Shown here: positions 43,601-54,116 of the stretch, one piece after another | Numbering within the stretch: the stretch's first letter is position 1 | Layout: each line of letters opens with the position of its first letter | Source: Adiantum capillus-veneris | Taxonomy: Eukaryota; Streptophyta; Polypodiopsida; Polypodiales; Pteridaceae | Direction of reading: 5' to 3' | Assembly (NCBI GenBank): GCA_014529385.2 | Contig: CM043960.1 | Location: 117,252,043-117,316,042, forward strand | Length of the DNA stretch: 64,000 nucleotides | Notes under the pieces: generated by a model | The model's input: the letters and a program-made list of their open reading frames with translations, nothing else | The model's database searches: none | Told to the model about the DNA's origin: nothing | Position numbers and translations under genes: made by a program

Positions 43601-45031
43601 AATGATCTATCTTCTATGATAGATGAGTATGCTATTGATCCCCATTTTAGAGATGTGATTTCAGCCCTTGCACTAGGGAAGAAAGACGAACCATTTACTT
43701 TACAAGATGGTTATGTTCTCTACGGCAATAGACTATGCGTTACTAGCTCACTACGTGAGAAAGTAATGTATGAATCTCATGCTCCTCCTTATGCGGGGCA
43801 TAGAGGGATGAATCAGTCTACCCTAAAGGGAATTGAAACATATTTCTATTGGCCTACCATGAAAGCTAACATACAAGAGTATGTTTCTAAATGTGTGGTA
43901 TGCCAAAAGACACAATTTGATAGAGTGAAGCAACCTAGATTGCTTCAACCCTTGCCAATCCCTAATTCACCATGGGAGAGCATATTCATGGATTTATCTT
44001 TGGATTGCTCAAGTCTATCCATGGGAATACGGGAATATGGACGATAGTAGATAGGTTCAGTAAACAAGCTCATTTTATACCTGTCAAAAAGACTATCAAA
44101 GCCCATCAAATGGCAACCCTCTTCATTTCACAAATTTTCAAGTACCATGGCTTGCCAATGTCCATAGTGTTGGATAGAGATCCTAGAATGACCAGTAATT
44201 TCTGGAAGGGTCTCTTTGAGAATTTAGGAACAAGGCTAAACTTCTCTTGAGCCTATCACCCCAAACGGATGGCCAAAGGAAATAGCTAACCGAACAATCC
44301 TCGATCTACTAAAAGCCTATGTAACGGAAGTAGATCAAAGATCCCAATGGGAGAAGTACTTACCCTTAGTGGAGTATGCATACAATAACACTGTACATAC
44401 TTCCACGCGAAAAGCACCTTTTGAGGTAATAGAGGGAAGATCAAAAAGTCCCTTGCTACTTAAGGTACACGGGAAGATCTTCGCTATTGTAGATGAGTAT
44501 AGCCGAGACTTACAAGAATCTTTCCAAAAGATTAAGGATGCTATCTCTATCTCACAGCAAAGGCAAAAGGCTGCTGCTGACAAGCACAGAAGAGCCCAAG
44601 CCTTTAAAGAAAATGATTGGGTCTTACTCAAATTTCCCAAGGCTCGATTAAGGCACACGACGGGCAAGAATCCTACGGGACACCAAAAGTACTATGCTAA
44701 GTTAGCAAAAAGGTACTATGGTCCCTTCCAAATTCTTAGGCCAATCAATGAGATGGCCTATCAAATCAAGTTTCCTAGTCATTGGCTCATACACAATCCT
44801 TTCCATGTGAGCCTATTAAAGCCTTACAAAGGAGAGACATCTCAAGAACCAACTATTGAAGACCCACCGGAGATCGAGGACCAAGAAGAGGTGCTGGAGC
44901 CTGAGTCCATTCTCCGACATGAAGACAAGGTACTAAGAGGTGGTAAGACTATCCAACGATATCTTATTAAGGTTAAGAATTATCCTTTTGAAGATGCTAG
45001 ATGGATGCAAGGCATACAAAGGATAACCTAA
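43600..45031 (+). pseudogene. Integrase with chromodomain-like tail, gypsy family A copy 2
   Basis: The zinc-binding part is HAPPYAGHRGMNQ...CVVCQK (about 43,780-43,910). The core begins PIPNSPWESIFMD; a frameshift near 43,990-44,040 moves to WTIVDRFSKQAHFIPVKK, and DRDPRMTSNFW supplies the second Asp. A stop at 44,248 precedes the Glu-containing region. The last frame (44,369-45,031, 220 residues) holds the C-terminal domain (GPFQILRPINEMAYQIKFP) and ends in ILRHEDKVLRGG...YLIKVKNYPFEDARWM. That ending resembles a divergent chromodomain and supports chromovirus affinity. Confidence 0.87.
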
Positions 45032-45405
45032 ACCTTGTAATGCTTACAATGCTTCCCTAGAGTAAGCAAATGTAAAAATGTTAAAAACAAACAAAGTTTT
45101 TGTCTTATAAGACTTTGTTTTTTTATTGTGCACAAAAATGAAGTAGTATGCATGCTTAGATCAAGTTTGCGGAGACGACGTCTCCCAAACAACAAGTATA
45201 GCTTGTGACTGTATGATGGAAGATTGATAGGACTAATGTGCAGACATGCTTGCGGCAACCTCAGGCTCTCAAGTGCCAAATGGACTAGTCATCCATTCTG
45301 GAACGATGTCGTAGGGTAACATAGGGATCCTCTACCCGCTAAGAAAAAGGACTTATGAATATGCTTTATCTTCTCTACACCATAGTCGAGGTCGTCTTTG
45401 ATTTC

Positions 45406-46320
45406 AAGAGAGAGGTAATGTCATAATAATCAATATCTAATTCTCCTAAATGATTTTCTGATGTTAAAATGATCATTTACTATGGGGAAGTGCCAGGGGA
45501 GAAAAAGCTAGAATATTGGTTAAGTTAGCAGACCGGCCACAATAGGGATCCAAAGGAGGAAAAATAGGGATGCAAAGGGGGTCCACTGCAAAAGAGCTAT
45601 GTGCAACAATGGGCTTAAAAGACCTTAAGGTTCAACCCATTAAGACTTCCAAAATGCTAAGGTTCCAAAATTCAAAGGTTGTGGTAAAATGTCAACTTTA
45701 GGGGAGATTGGATGCTTTGTGTGTGTCCCAAAAGTCTTTGTCAAGCCCTACATAGGAGGGGGCGAGCCCAAGAAGTAGGGGATAGAAACTCATACACACA
45801 CAAGCTCCCTTTGTACACAAGGGGAAAGAGGGACATATGTCAGCTCCCTAGCCCAGATGCCCACAAGGTGTACTCAAATCCTATTGGATAGCCTTGGAGG
45901 TGGACCAATGAGAATTAGGCTAGAGTAAATCTAGTTTAATTAATTTAAAAGCACTTAATAAAAGAAACAATAAGAATTAAGCTCTCTAGAAGACTATTGG
46001 ACAGTCTCCCAAAGGAACCAATGAGCATTCAACAGCCCAATGGCTTGCCTGATTCTTATTGGCCAGGAGGCAAAGGGGTCCAATGAGAGTTTAGTTGAAT
46101 TATTAAATTACCTAAAGTTCTCACAAAAGGGGAAAGGGGGACACATGTCAGAAGGCTATCACTTATGCTCCTTAATTGTCATTGGCTAAGCCTGGGGAGG
46201 TCCAATATGATGCTAGCATGAGTAATTAGCAAGGGGGTCGACCAAGAGAGAGAGGGGGCTGATTTTTGCAAGACATGATGGACACACACACTCACACTAT
46301 CTCATGTGTGAAGTAAAGGC

Positions 46321-46395
<75 letters not shown>

Positions 46396-46950
46396 TCTCA
46401 AGCTTTAATGGAAAGCTTATCACCTACTCCAAGCTTGTGAGAAGGAAGGCCTACACCAACAACTATTCGCTTTGTGATGCAAATCCAACCAAGAGCCAAG
46501 CTTCAATGCATGCCCATCTCCTCTACCATGCTAATTACTAAGCTAAGCTATGCTGATATGAGTGATTATGTGAGGAGATGTACATCTTTCTCGTAAGAAT
46601 ACTCCTTATTCCTCTCAATCTACTCTCATACCCCACTAGCTCTCACCATCTTCGAAGGGGTGTGAGGTCTTGGGTCTCAGACCGTGAGGGAATTAATGTT
46701 GTGTTTGATAAGTGTTTTGTGTAGTGCATGAAGTTTCCATCTTCATTGCACTATCTAGTATTGAAGGAACACAAGAAATTGTATTGTAAAATGTCTCTCT
46801 TGATGGAAGAAACCATAATACAAAGCCTTTTGGAGTGGGGACCGGCTCCATGCAAATCCGGTCCTCAACTATTGTCAATTGCTTAATTTCTCTCTCTTTT
46901 GAAGTATTGTTCATACTATCTAACTAGGTGTTATGCTTTTTGTTGCTTTC
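45406..46950 (+). repeat. PPT and 3' LTR, gypsy family A copy 2
   Basis: The polypurine tract AAGAGAGAGG (45,406-45,415) is followed by the LTR start TGTCATAATAATC (45,419). The body shares blocks with copy 1: the 'aggggaaagggggacac' region near 46,130, the site used by the LysM-bearing element near 46,450, and GGGGACCGG near 46,840. A 73-bp (CT)n array (46,321-46,393) expands one point. The right end is uncertain because similarity to copy 1 fades after about 46,930. Confidence 0.7.
46321..46393. repeat. (CT)n microsatellite, 73 bp
   Basis: A CT array inside the family A LTR. The homologous point in copy 1 (near 9130) lacks an array of this length, so it expanded in this copy. Confidence 0.95.
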
Positions 46951-47065
46951 TCCACCCAAGCACTCTTGTTATTATCATTAGGAATCTATTTTAATGAAAT
47001 GCTCACTATGTTCATGCTATTTTTCGCTACACACAAGTTACTAGGCCATTAAATGTTACACCACT

Positions 47066-47066
<1 letters not shown>

Positions 47067-47129
<63 letters not shown>

Positions 47130-47157
47130 ACACATCCACACATGTGTGTACGTGCGT

Positions 47158-47236
<79 letters not shown>
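47067..47236. repeat. Compound (CT)n(TA)n(GT)n...(CA)n tract
   Basis: Four dinucleotide arrays lie in succession, ending in a roughly 78-bp CA array. Repetitive ORFs over it are artefacts. Confidence 0.95.
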
Positions 47237-47237
<1 letters not shown>

Positions 47238-48982
47238 TAGCCGTTTCTTAAACAACACATCTTGAGTTAAAAACTCACAAAGAACTTCTTTTTGTGTGTA
47301 AGTGTGCTAGAGAGAGAGAAATCCTAAGTCCTTTGTACGTCACTAGTAGATGAATTTGAAGGGAGAGCCTGGGGGACCGCGTGAGGGGTGGGGGGGCTAG
47401 TCAATACTCCATTTGGCATGCTTCTACACTTTCTGAGAGAGAGTGGGAGGGAGCGCGAGGGTGAGAGAAAATTGCAGCGATGCACGATTATAAATTTTAA
47501 TATTTACCATCCAAAAATTACAGTGTCTACCACCTCTATCGATCCTCTGACAAGGCCACCTCTCCATTATATAAGTATAGACAAATGGAAAGGTTAAGCT
47601 CAACTTGTATGCACTTGCAGTGTACATAATGCATAGTAAGAAGTTGGTCGTTTCTTGTCTGGTCATTAAAAATATATGAGCATGCAAGGAGTTACAAACA
47701 TAGGGGCTAGAGCACTTACAAGCTCTAGTGTTTTTCTACAAAATTAGAATGAGTGCTTCTCTCCCAATATGGTCATCCATGCTTGCATCTGAAGACATGG
47801 CATTGTGTAAGTTATCCATGTTGGAAAAAAAAAATCATGATGAGAGACTTGGAGCTATTGAAATAAGTATTGTCCTTGGTAGTGTTGCGGTTGACATGGA
47901 TGTCAACTCTAGTATGGGATTGGATGGTAGAATGATATGTCAACAAGGGTTGGCAAAGAAAGCTTTGGAATCTATTTTGAGCTAGGAAAAATTATAAATA
48001 AGCATCTCCCCAAGTATAGTTATATTTGTCATTGTGCTCAAAGCATGAAATCCATGCTAGCATAATATATCATTCTCCTAATGTGGTTCATTACTACACT
48101 CCATGAGATGTGTATACCCCATTTCAGTAGCTACTTTAGCATCATCTATGACAAAGGTAGAACAACTGGGATGATAATATGTCAATTTTCTATGCAAGAT
48201 ACAGATAAACGATAATTTTTTAGAAACAATTTTCATTATGTAGTGCATTAAATCTAGCATTGATACACATTAAAATACCCTTTGAGACTACAAATTGTCT
48301 TGATCTAGATTAGTGGAGCAATAAGCTCTCACCTGGCTTTTGTAAGGAGAAAGGATACATTGTGTCATTAGTAACCTTAAAGTTGACCATTATCAAGCAA
48401 GAGAAAAGACACACATCTTTGTAGAAGAAGTATGTAAACATTGTTTTTGTGGGGTAGAATGGGTATGAATTTCTCATATGTGTTATGTATTAGCTTAAAG
48501 AATCCAAAACATATTCTTGTTGTATATAACTTTGTACAAAACATAACATTTAAATATGAACTCTTAAATAAATAGCTATAAAATTATTTCAGAAAGTTGT
48601 ACATTTGGGAGCATTCTCATGTACATTTGATTGTCTATTTGAGCTCACAATTAAAAAAGATCCAAATTTATGCCAAAAGCTCTAAGTTAAAAGCTTGCAA
48701 AATTAGTATCCCCCCATTTGTAGAGCTTAACATGCCCATAGAAGCAATTTCCATCATCAACTTTTTCATCCATGATGTTTCATTTGGTCGCTTTTTTTTT
48801 GCTCTAATGGGGCATGTATTGTTGTTGTAGATAAAGTGTCCATTACATTTGCTATGCCTGATGATAACCGGATCATGCTTCATCCTTGTTTGTATAAGTT
48901 TCACCTGACCATCATACATTTTCTCCATTCCAACCATTTTTGAGACACCATTTGGAACATGTGGTAGCTTATAGATGCAATT
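47237..48982. other. Noncoding stretch
   Basis: I see no supported gene. Short open frames at 47,728-47,985 (plus) and 48,668-48,937 (minus) show no domain or splice context that I can defend. Confidence 0.5.
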
Positions 48983-49261
48983 ATTGTCGTATCCTTGTGT
49001 GGAACTTCATCGACCTATTTCTTAATTGTGCACTTTGAAAAAAAATTTCTTAACTTGGTGTAATGGTGGCTATTGATTACTATGTGTTGTAGAGTACTCT
49101 ATGTTAAACGGCTCTTTTATGATTGTCGTATCCTTGTGTGGAACTTCATCCACCTGTTTCTTAATTGTGCACTTTGAAAAAAAAATTCTTAACTTGGTGT
49201 AATGGTGGCTATTGATTACTATGTGTTGTAGAGTACTCTATGTTAAACGGCTCTGTTATGA
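48983..49261. repeat. Tandem duplication, 139-bp unit, two copies
   Basis: Units 48,983-49,121 and 49,122 to about 49,261 are nearly identical, both starting ATTGTCGTATCCTTGTGTGG. They differ at only a few bases (for example TCGACCTATTTC versus TCCACCTGTTTC), so the duplication is recent. Confidence 0.92.
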
Positions 49262-49818
49262 ACTCCTTGGAAAGCTTTGGTCCATGTTTTCTTCTTTGAT
49301 CCAAACTTATGCCACAGAAGCTTTGCAACTAAAAGAAGGATCTCTTGCATTTGTTTTGTTTTTGAAGGAGTAAAGGCTAGCATAAGAATCTTTTCCTTTA
49401 AACAGATTGTTAGAAAGATCTACTAACTTAATATTTGGAATAGTGGTGACTGAATTTCCTACGTTCTTAGATGATCCCTTATTTCTTACTAAGAGAAATC
49501 TCCTAGACAATGACGAGTCCAATATGAATTGGAATTGATCCCCAAGTGGCACACTATCTTTTGCTTGTGTTTAATGTCTCCCTCAAGGGTGGACAAGATT
49601 GCAAACATTCCACTATTACTACATCCCCCAAAATCTCTAAGATTGACCAAATATTCTTAGGCAATCAAGGAAAATTGGCTCATTCTCAAAGAACAAACTA
49701 ACCTTGTAGAATGAAGACGAATCCATGTGTTGAAGAATGTGGGTTGGTTAAAATTTGTCACATTTGGTGGTGTATTTATAAAAAAATTATAGGGAATATC
49801 TCTCCCTCCCCCCCCCCG

Positions 49819-49873
<55 letters not shown>

Positions 49874-49895
49874 GACACATCTACATCTTCCCTCT
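49262..49895. other. Noncoding stretch with C-run and (CT)n
   Basis: I see no gene. A C-rich run and a (CT)n array lie at 49,808-49,870, just before the LTR of the next element. An 81-codon minus frame (49,552-49,307) has no recognised domain. Confidence 0.5.
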
Positions 49896-50687
49896 TGCTG
49901 AAGTGTGTGACACATTTGCACCACCAACTAGTGAGGACCCCCTCTATGTTAGAAGCCTAGAAATTTGAGGTCACTCCTTATGCCATCAGATGCTCTCTCC
50001 CTACTCTATACATTAGGTAAAATTTGGACTCCCAAAGGGGACCTATAAGGAGGTTTGACTTTGCCTCTCTTGTCCAAAGTGGTCAACCTGGTGAAGTACA
50101 TAATTTTTTGTCAAAACCCTATCAACCAACATATCATTGGGAAGATCTTAGAAAGTAGGTTCTAAATCCCCAAACTCCAACAAATTTGGAGTTGATTTGT
50201 AGAAGTTATGGCATCCCCAATGAAGCTAAAATGTGGGGAGAGATTCCATTTATAAGATAGAGTTGTCATATCAAAAAATGGAATCTTCTAGAATATAAAG
50301 AATCTGATGGCATGCTATATATCAATGGATAGATCTTGATGAGTGCATTCTAAATACAAAATGTCTAATAAGTTTTGATTTCATTTTTAAAATTTTTACC
50401 ATGTGCTTGTTTTGGACAAGAGGGAGAAGGCAAAGTCCTTATAGGACCCATTTGAGAGTCCAATATTTTCCTAATGAAAGAGGCCTAAGCTACGCACTTT
50501 GTATCCTCTTATTAGCCATCACTTGAGCCCACTTGTATCCACCATTTTCATTCTAGGTTTTCATTATTCTACTTACCATTTTCTACTTTCATTAGTGTCA
50601 ATGTCTCTCTCTAATCTCGTATAATTTAACTTACTAATCACATTATAAACAATCATTAAGGTTTCTATCATAACCCCATTCCTTTCA
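49896..50687 (+). repeat. 5' LTR of the LARD-like element
   Basis: It aligns with 52,335-52,612 on both sides of a 466-bp insertion (50,011-50,476). After the insertion it continues through CTAAGCTACGCACTTTG to its end just before the PBS. Confidence 0.7.
50011..50476. mobile_element. Foldback MITE in the LARD-like 5' LTR
   Basis: The 466-bp insertion has terminal inverted repeats of about 60 bp. The left end reads CATTAGGTAAAATTTGGACT and the right end, reversed, CATTAGGAAAATATTGGACT; both continue into CCTATAAGGA and CTCTTGTCCAAA. The 3' LTR shows the site without it (CTACTATATATAAGAAGC). I could not identify a clean target duplication, so the superfamily is open. No coding capacity. Confidence 0.75.
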
Positions 50688-50689
50688 TG

Positions 50690-50702
50690 TGGTATCAAAG
50701 CC
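50690..50702 (+). promoter_or_regulatory. Primer-binding site of the LARD-like element
   Basis: TGGTATCAAAGCC differs by one base from the tRNA-Met PBS and sits 2 bp after the LTR end. Confidence 0.65.
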
Positions 50703-52334
50703 AATGGTTGACACCTAGGCCTATAAATCTCTATTGCATTAAGGATTATAATAATTCCACTTTCTAATCACCACTTGGGAATGAGCATTCTCCACTATCC
50801 TCGGTGATTAGAAGACGAGGAAATTGATCTTATTGTTAATTTCTTGCACAAATTTTCATCTTCAATTAGCTTTGCATTTAGTGTGTTTTGCATAATCTTC
50901 CATCTCCAATTAGCCCCTTTGAAATATTTTTTTCTTTTGCGTAAGGTGTGTGTGTGAGAAGCTCTCAAAAAGCAGATTCAATTGAGATATAATTTGGGTT
51001 CAACCAGTTTTTTTTCATAGGGAAATTGGTCTTCTACATACAAAGAGCTTCGATTTGAGCCCATAATTATATCATTTGGGTAAGATTATAGCCTCTAACA
51101 TTGTTTCTATTTTGAGGTGTGTGTACTACTGTGAAGTTTAAGTTCAAAATGCTTATTTTTTGGTACATCTCACAAGCACTATGGGTGGCTCATGTGGCTA
51201 GCTTGGTATGTTTAGTGCATTTGACCTTGTGGTAAGTGATGGGTTCGATGGCCAATTTTGGCTCCTTGGCTAGATGCAAAACGGACCTCAATTCAGACTT
51301 ATTCCTATTGGTGTGTCTGGAAGACTGTTCACACACACAACCTCATTCTGTTGACAATTGGATGTCAAAGGCAACATGGCACACCCTGTTTAAACTATCA
51401 GGTCGCCCCATATAGGCCCTCCTTCCCACTGGTCTCTCACGTTAAGGCCTTAAGGCCCTCAAACAATGGAGGCTTCTCACCATGGTGTCCTTGTCTCCTC
51501 AAAGATCCATTCCCATGCACTACCTTGAGTAAAGCCCTCCACAAGATCAATCTCGCATTGCAAACTAGGAAAACTGAAGGTCGGTGCTATTTCTATGGAC
51601 TCTACAAAAGACCAAGCTTTGTAAGGAGTTCAAGCAACAAAGAAATGTATGCAAAATTTACTAGCTTCAAGCCAGCCTCACAACAAGCTAAGCTCAGGTG
51701 CTATTTGAGTCCCCAAAAAGTGATGTATGAAACATTTTATCCCAAGATTTTGAAAACCCCACCATGCATTTGCACACATATCCTTGCATTTTGCATACTC
51801 TTTGCATTCAAATTTGCATACATACAAAGCATTATCACATTTGGCTTCACAAAAAAATCATGTTTGTCAAGGATTACACATTGCCTCTGACAATAGGTAA
51901 GACCATTCTCACTAGCACGTATTTGCACAAAGTCTGGCACTCATGCCATGCCATCATTGACACCTACTTTGAAGATTTTGATGAAACATTCGGAGGAAAG
52001 GAGAAGCATCAAATGACACTGATACTTTTGCAGTGACATTAAAAAAAAAAACATAAACACAAAATACTTTAAAGATTTGCAGCAGGACTTCACCTTTGAT
52101 CTCCGACATTAGAGAAAGCCACATTTATCTTTGATTTACCACCTAGTTGCCTACCAATCTCTAGGGAAGGTGTACTTTTGGGCTAGAACCTTCTATTAAA
52201 TTATCAAGGGACATACATCTTTGATCCTACACCCAATTTACAATTCTCTAAGATCATATACCTTGCTGTCAAATTCTCCAAGGGCGGATACCTTTGTACT
52301 ATTTGTCTTCTACTATGACACACATGTGGAGGCT

Positions 52335-52612
52335 TGTTGGGGTGTGACACATCCGCACCACCACCTAGTGAGAACCCCCTCTACATTGGAAGCCTACACA
52401 TTTGGCATCAATGCTTATGCCATTATATGCTCTCTCCCTACTATATATAAGAAGCTAGGCTACACACTTTGTATCCTCTCATTAGCTATCACTTAAGCCC
52501 ACTTTGTATCCACCATTTGCATTCTAGTTTTTCATTAGCCTACTTATGATTCATTGGTGTTGATCTCTCTCTCTTCATTGGTGTTGATTTACTACCTTCA
52601 TTGGTGTTGTTT
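52335..52612 (+). repeat. Partial 3' LTR of the LARD-like element
   Basis: It begins TGTTGGGGTGTGACACATCC and lacks the MITE. It ends where LINE copy B starts, and the rest of the LTR is not visible after the LINE. Confidence 0.7.
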
Positions 52613-52796
52613 AACAGTCCACTCTTTTGATCATAACTTCTTCATCCGAACTCCGATTTGGGTGATCTATAGCCTCAATCGAAGAGCACGAAGCCCTCTA
52701 CAATTGATGTAAAGACAAAAATTTTTAGAGTTATGGAAGGCATTTCTGAAGTGAATAGGTTCAAGAAAATTGACTTTCATCTCTTATTTTACATAA

Positions 52797-53640
52797 ATGT
52801 CTTCCGGCACTCGCAAGGGTTCTTCTTCTTCAACAAGGTCCACAACCATTGTGGAAAATGATCCAAAATCTCCTAAGTGTGGAGATAACAACACAACCAC
52901 CCAACCAACGACATCGGAAACCATGATCATGGCTTACTTGGTATCATTGCAAGAGACTGTAAACAAACAAGGCGAAGACTTACGAGCACTTGCAATGGAG
53001 AATGGCACACTAAGGGTACTTGTGGTTGAGAATGAGAATCTCAAGAGGACACTTGAGATGCAAACAACACGTTTGATGCAACTTGAAGAGGAAGTTAAGG
53101 AATGTAAACGCTCTCTTGTGGACTTGAATGCTTTGAAGGAGCGGATGAGCAAAGTAGAGCATGACCATGTATTGAAAGAGGAGAAATTTGACACTATGAG
53201 CCGGGATGTATGTGACATGAAAAATGTATGCACAAACAAGTCTTGGGCTGATGTATGTGGTAGAAATGTGGTCTCATCCGGCATGGTGCATACAATTGGC
53301 CGTTCTCCCGAGCGAGGAGCTCCTTGCTTCCCCACTCTATGTGCTCCATAGACCATAACTCCGGACATGCCAAAGTGGGGTTTGAAGAAATCTTCAATAA
53401 CAATGGCAAGAGAAGGAGGTGTCTCTAACTTCTCTTCGGGAATTCCACGAATAACAATGTTCTTGGAACGTCACTCCCGTTCCTTCAACTCCTCCACATC
53501 CACATCCTCAACATTCTTTGTTTGAACCATAGCAACAAAATATGCGTCGCAAGGCATATGAGGAAAATAATAATAAAAACAAGGAGATCTCTCATGAAGA
53601 AAATGTGCCCAAGGAGGAGGCAAGTCCCTCAAGCAAATAG
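52797..53640 (+). pseudogene. LINE ORF1, rearranged
   Basis: The N-terminus and coiled coil match copy A (MSSGTRKGSSSSTRST; about 157 residues). From about 53,272 to 53,533 the sequence is inverted relative to the element: the RNA-binding-domain segment that copy A encodes is here on the opposite strand. After it the normal order resumes with QQNMRRKAYEE and runs to TAG at 53,638-53,640. Short stretches on both sides of the inversion are missing. The protein is truncated at about residue 184 with a foreign tail and would lack the RRM-like domain. Confidence 0.9.
53272..53533 (-). other. Internal inversion within LINE copy B ORF1
   Basis: The plus strand here matches the plus strand of 1623-1885. 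Copy A is a minus-strand element and copy B a plus-strand one, so the segment is inverted in copy B. Flanking element sequence on both sides is in the normal orientation. About 25-30 bp upstream and about 80 bp downstream relative to copy A are deleted. Confidence 0.9.
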
Positions 53641-54116
53641 GGATTCGTGACCTATGAGACCGAGTTACAATTGAAAATATGCTTTTGGAATTGTAATGGA
53701 TACCCATGGAATGCGGGGGTTGGCATTGATGAACTAACAAGCAAAGCCGATGTTGTACTTCTTGTTGAAACTTGGGAGCATGATACACAAAGGATTAACG
53801 GCTTGGAGGATTACAATGTACATTCATTGATGTGGTCAAAGAATCTCAAGCAACGAAGAGGACAAGGAGGGGTAGCATGTATGGTCAAGAAAGGATTGGA
53901 AGATTTTGTATCAATTGTAAAAGATGACAAGTACAAACGTTATGTATGGCTGAAAATTATGACACCAAAAAGAGCACCCATTTTTGTAGCCGGTTGCTAC
54001 ATTCCTCATCATGATTCTCCCTTTTATGCTTGCATGGATAGAGATTAGCCATTTTCTATTTAGAAGAGGACATTGCTTATTTCAAAGGTGAAGGTGATGT
54101 TATTGTATTTGGGGAT
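53641..54116 (+). pseudogene. LINE ORF2 endonuclease domain, interrupted
   Basis: The frame follows the ORF1 TAG in phase (GGA TTC GTG ACC...). EEP endonuclease motifs WNCNG, LVETW and FVAGCYIPHH are present. A TAG at 54,046-54,048 replaces the Gln codon of copy A, and a 1-bp deletion follows near 54,060, separating this part from the RT part. No ATG lies before the first catalytic motif. Confidence 0.88.

Larger units (their letters stand above)
40560..46950 (+). mobile_element. Ty3/gypsy (chromovirus-like) family A copy 2 with 3' LTR
   Basis: Plus-strand order is gag, zinc knuckle, protease, RT, RNase H, integrase, chromodomain-like tail, PPT and LTR. It is homologous to copy 1 (minus, 6.5-14.5 kb). 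The 5' LTR and leader are missing; the sequence starts within the gag 5' region after a short direct duplication (about 40,580-40,695). Multiple frameshifts and stops are present. Part of RT is deleted at about 42,620 compared with copy 1. Confidence 0.92.
49896..52612 (+). mobile_element. Non-coding LTR element (LARD-like), 3' LTR cut by LINE B
   Basis: The 5' LTR (49,896-50,687) is followed by TGGTATCAAAGCC (50,690-50,702), a near-match to the tRNA-Met PBS. The 3' LTR starts at about 52,335 after a GTGGAGG purine stretch and is interrupted at 52,613 by LINE copy B. The shared LTR text runs GTGTGACACAT..GCACCACC, then GAAGCCTA, then CACTTTGTATCC. The interior of about 1.6 kb encodes nothing recognisable (a 210-codon frame at 51,258-51,890 has no domain), so it would be non-autonomous. 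Confidence 0.7.

Noticed and set aside
51258-51890. 210-codon ORF inside the LARD-like element
   Set aside because: No recognisable gag or other domain, and composition like its noncoding surroundings; left unannotated as a gene.
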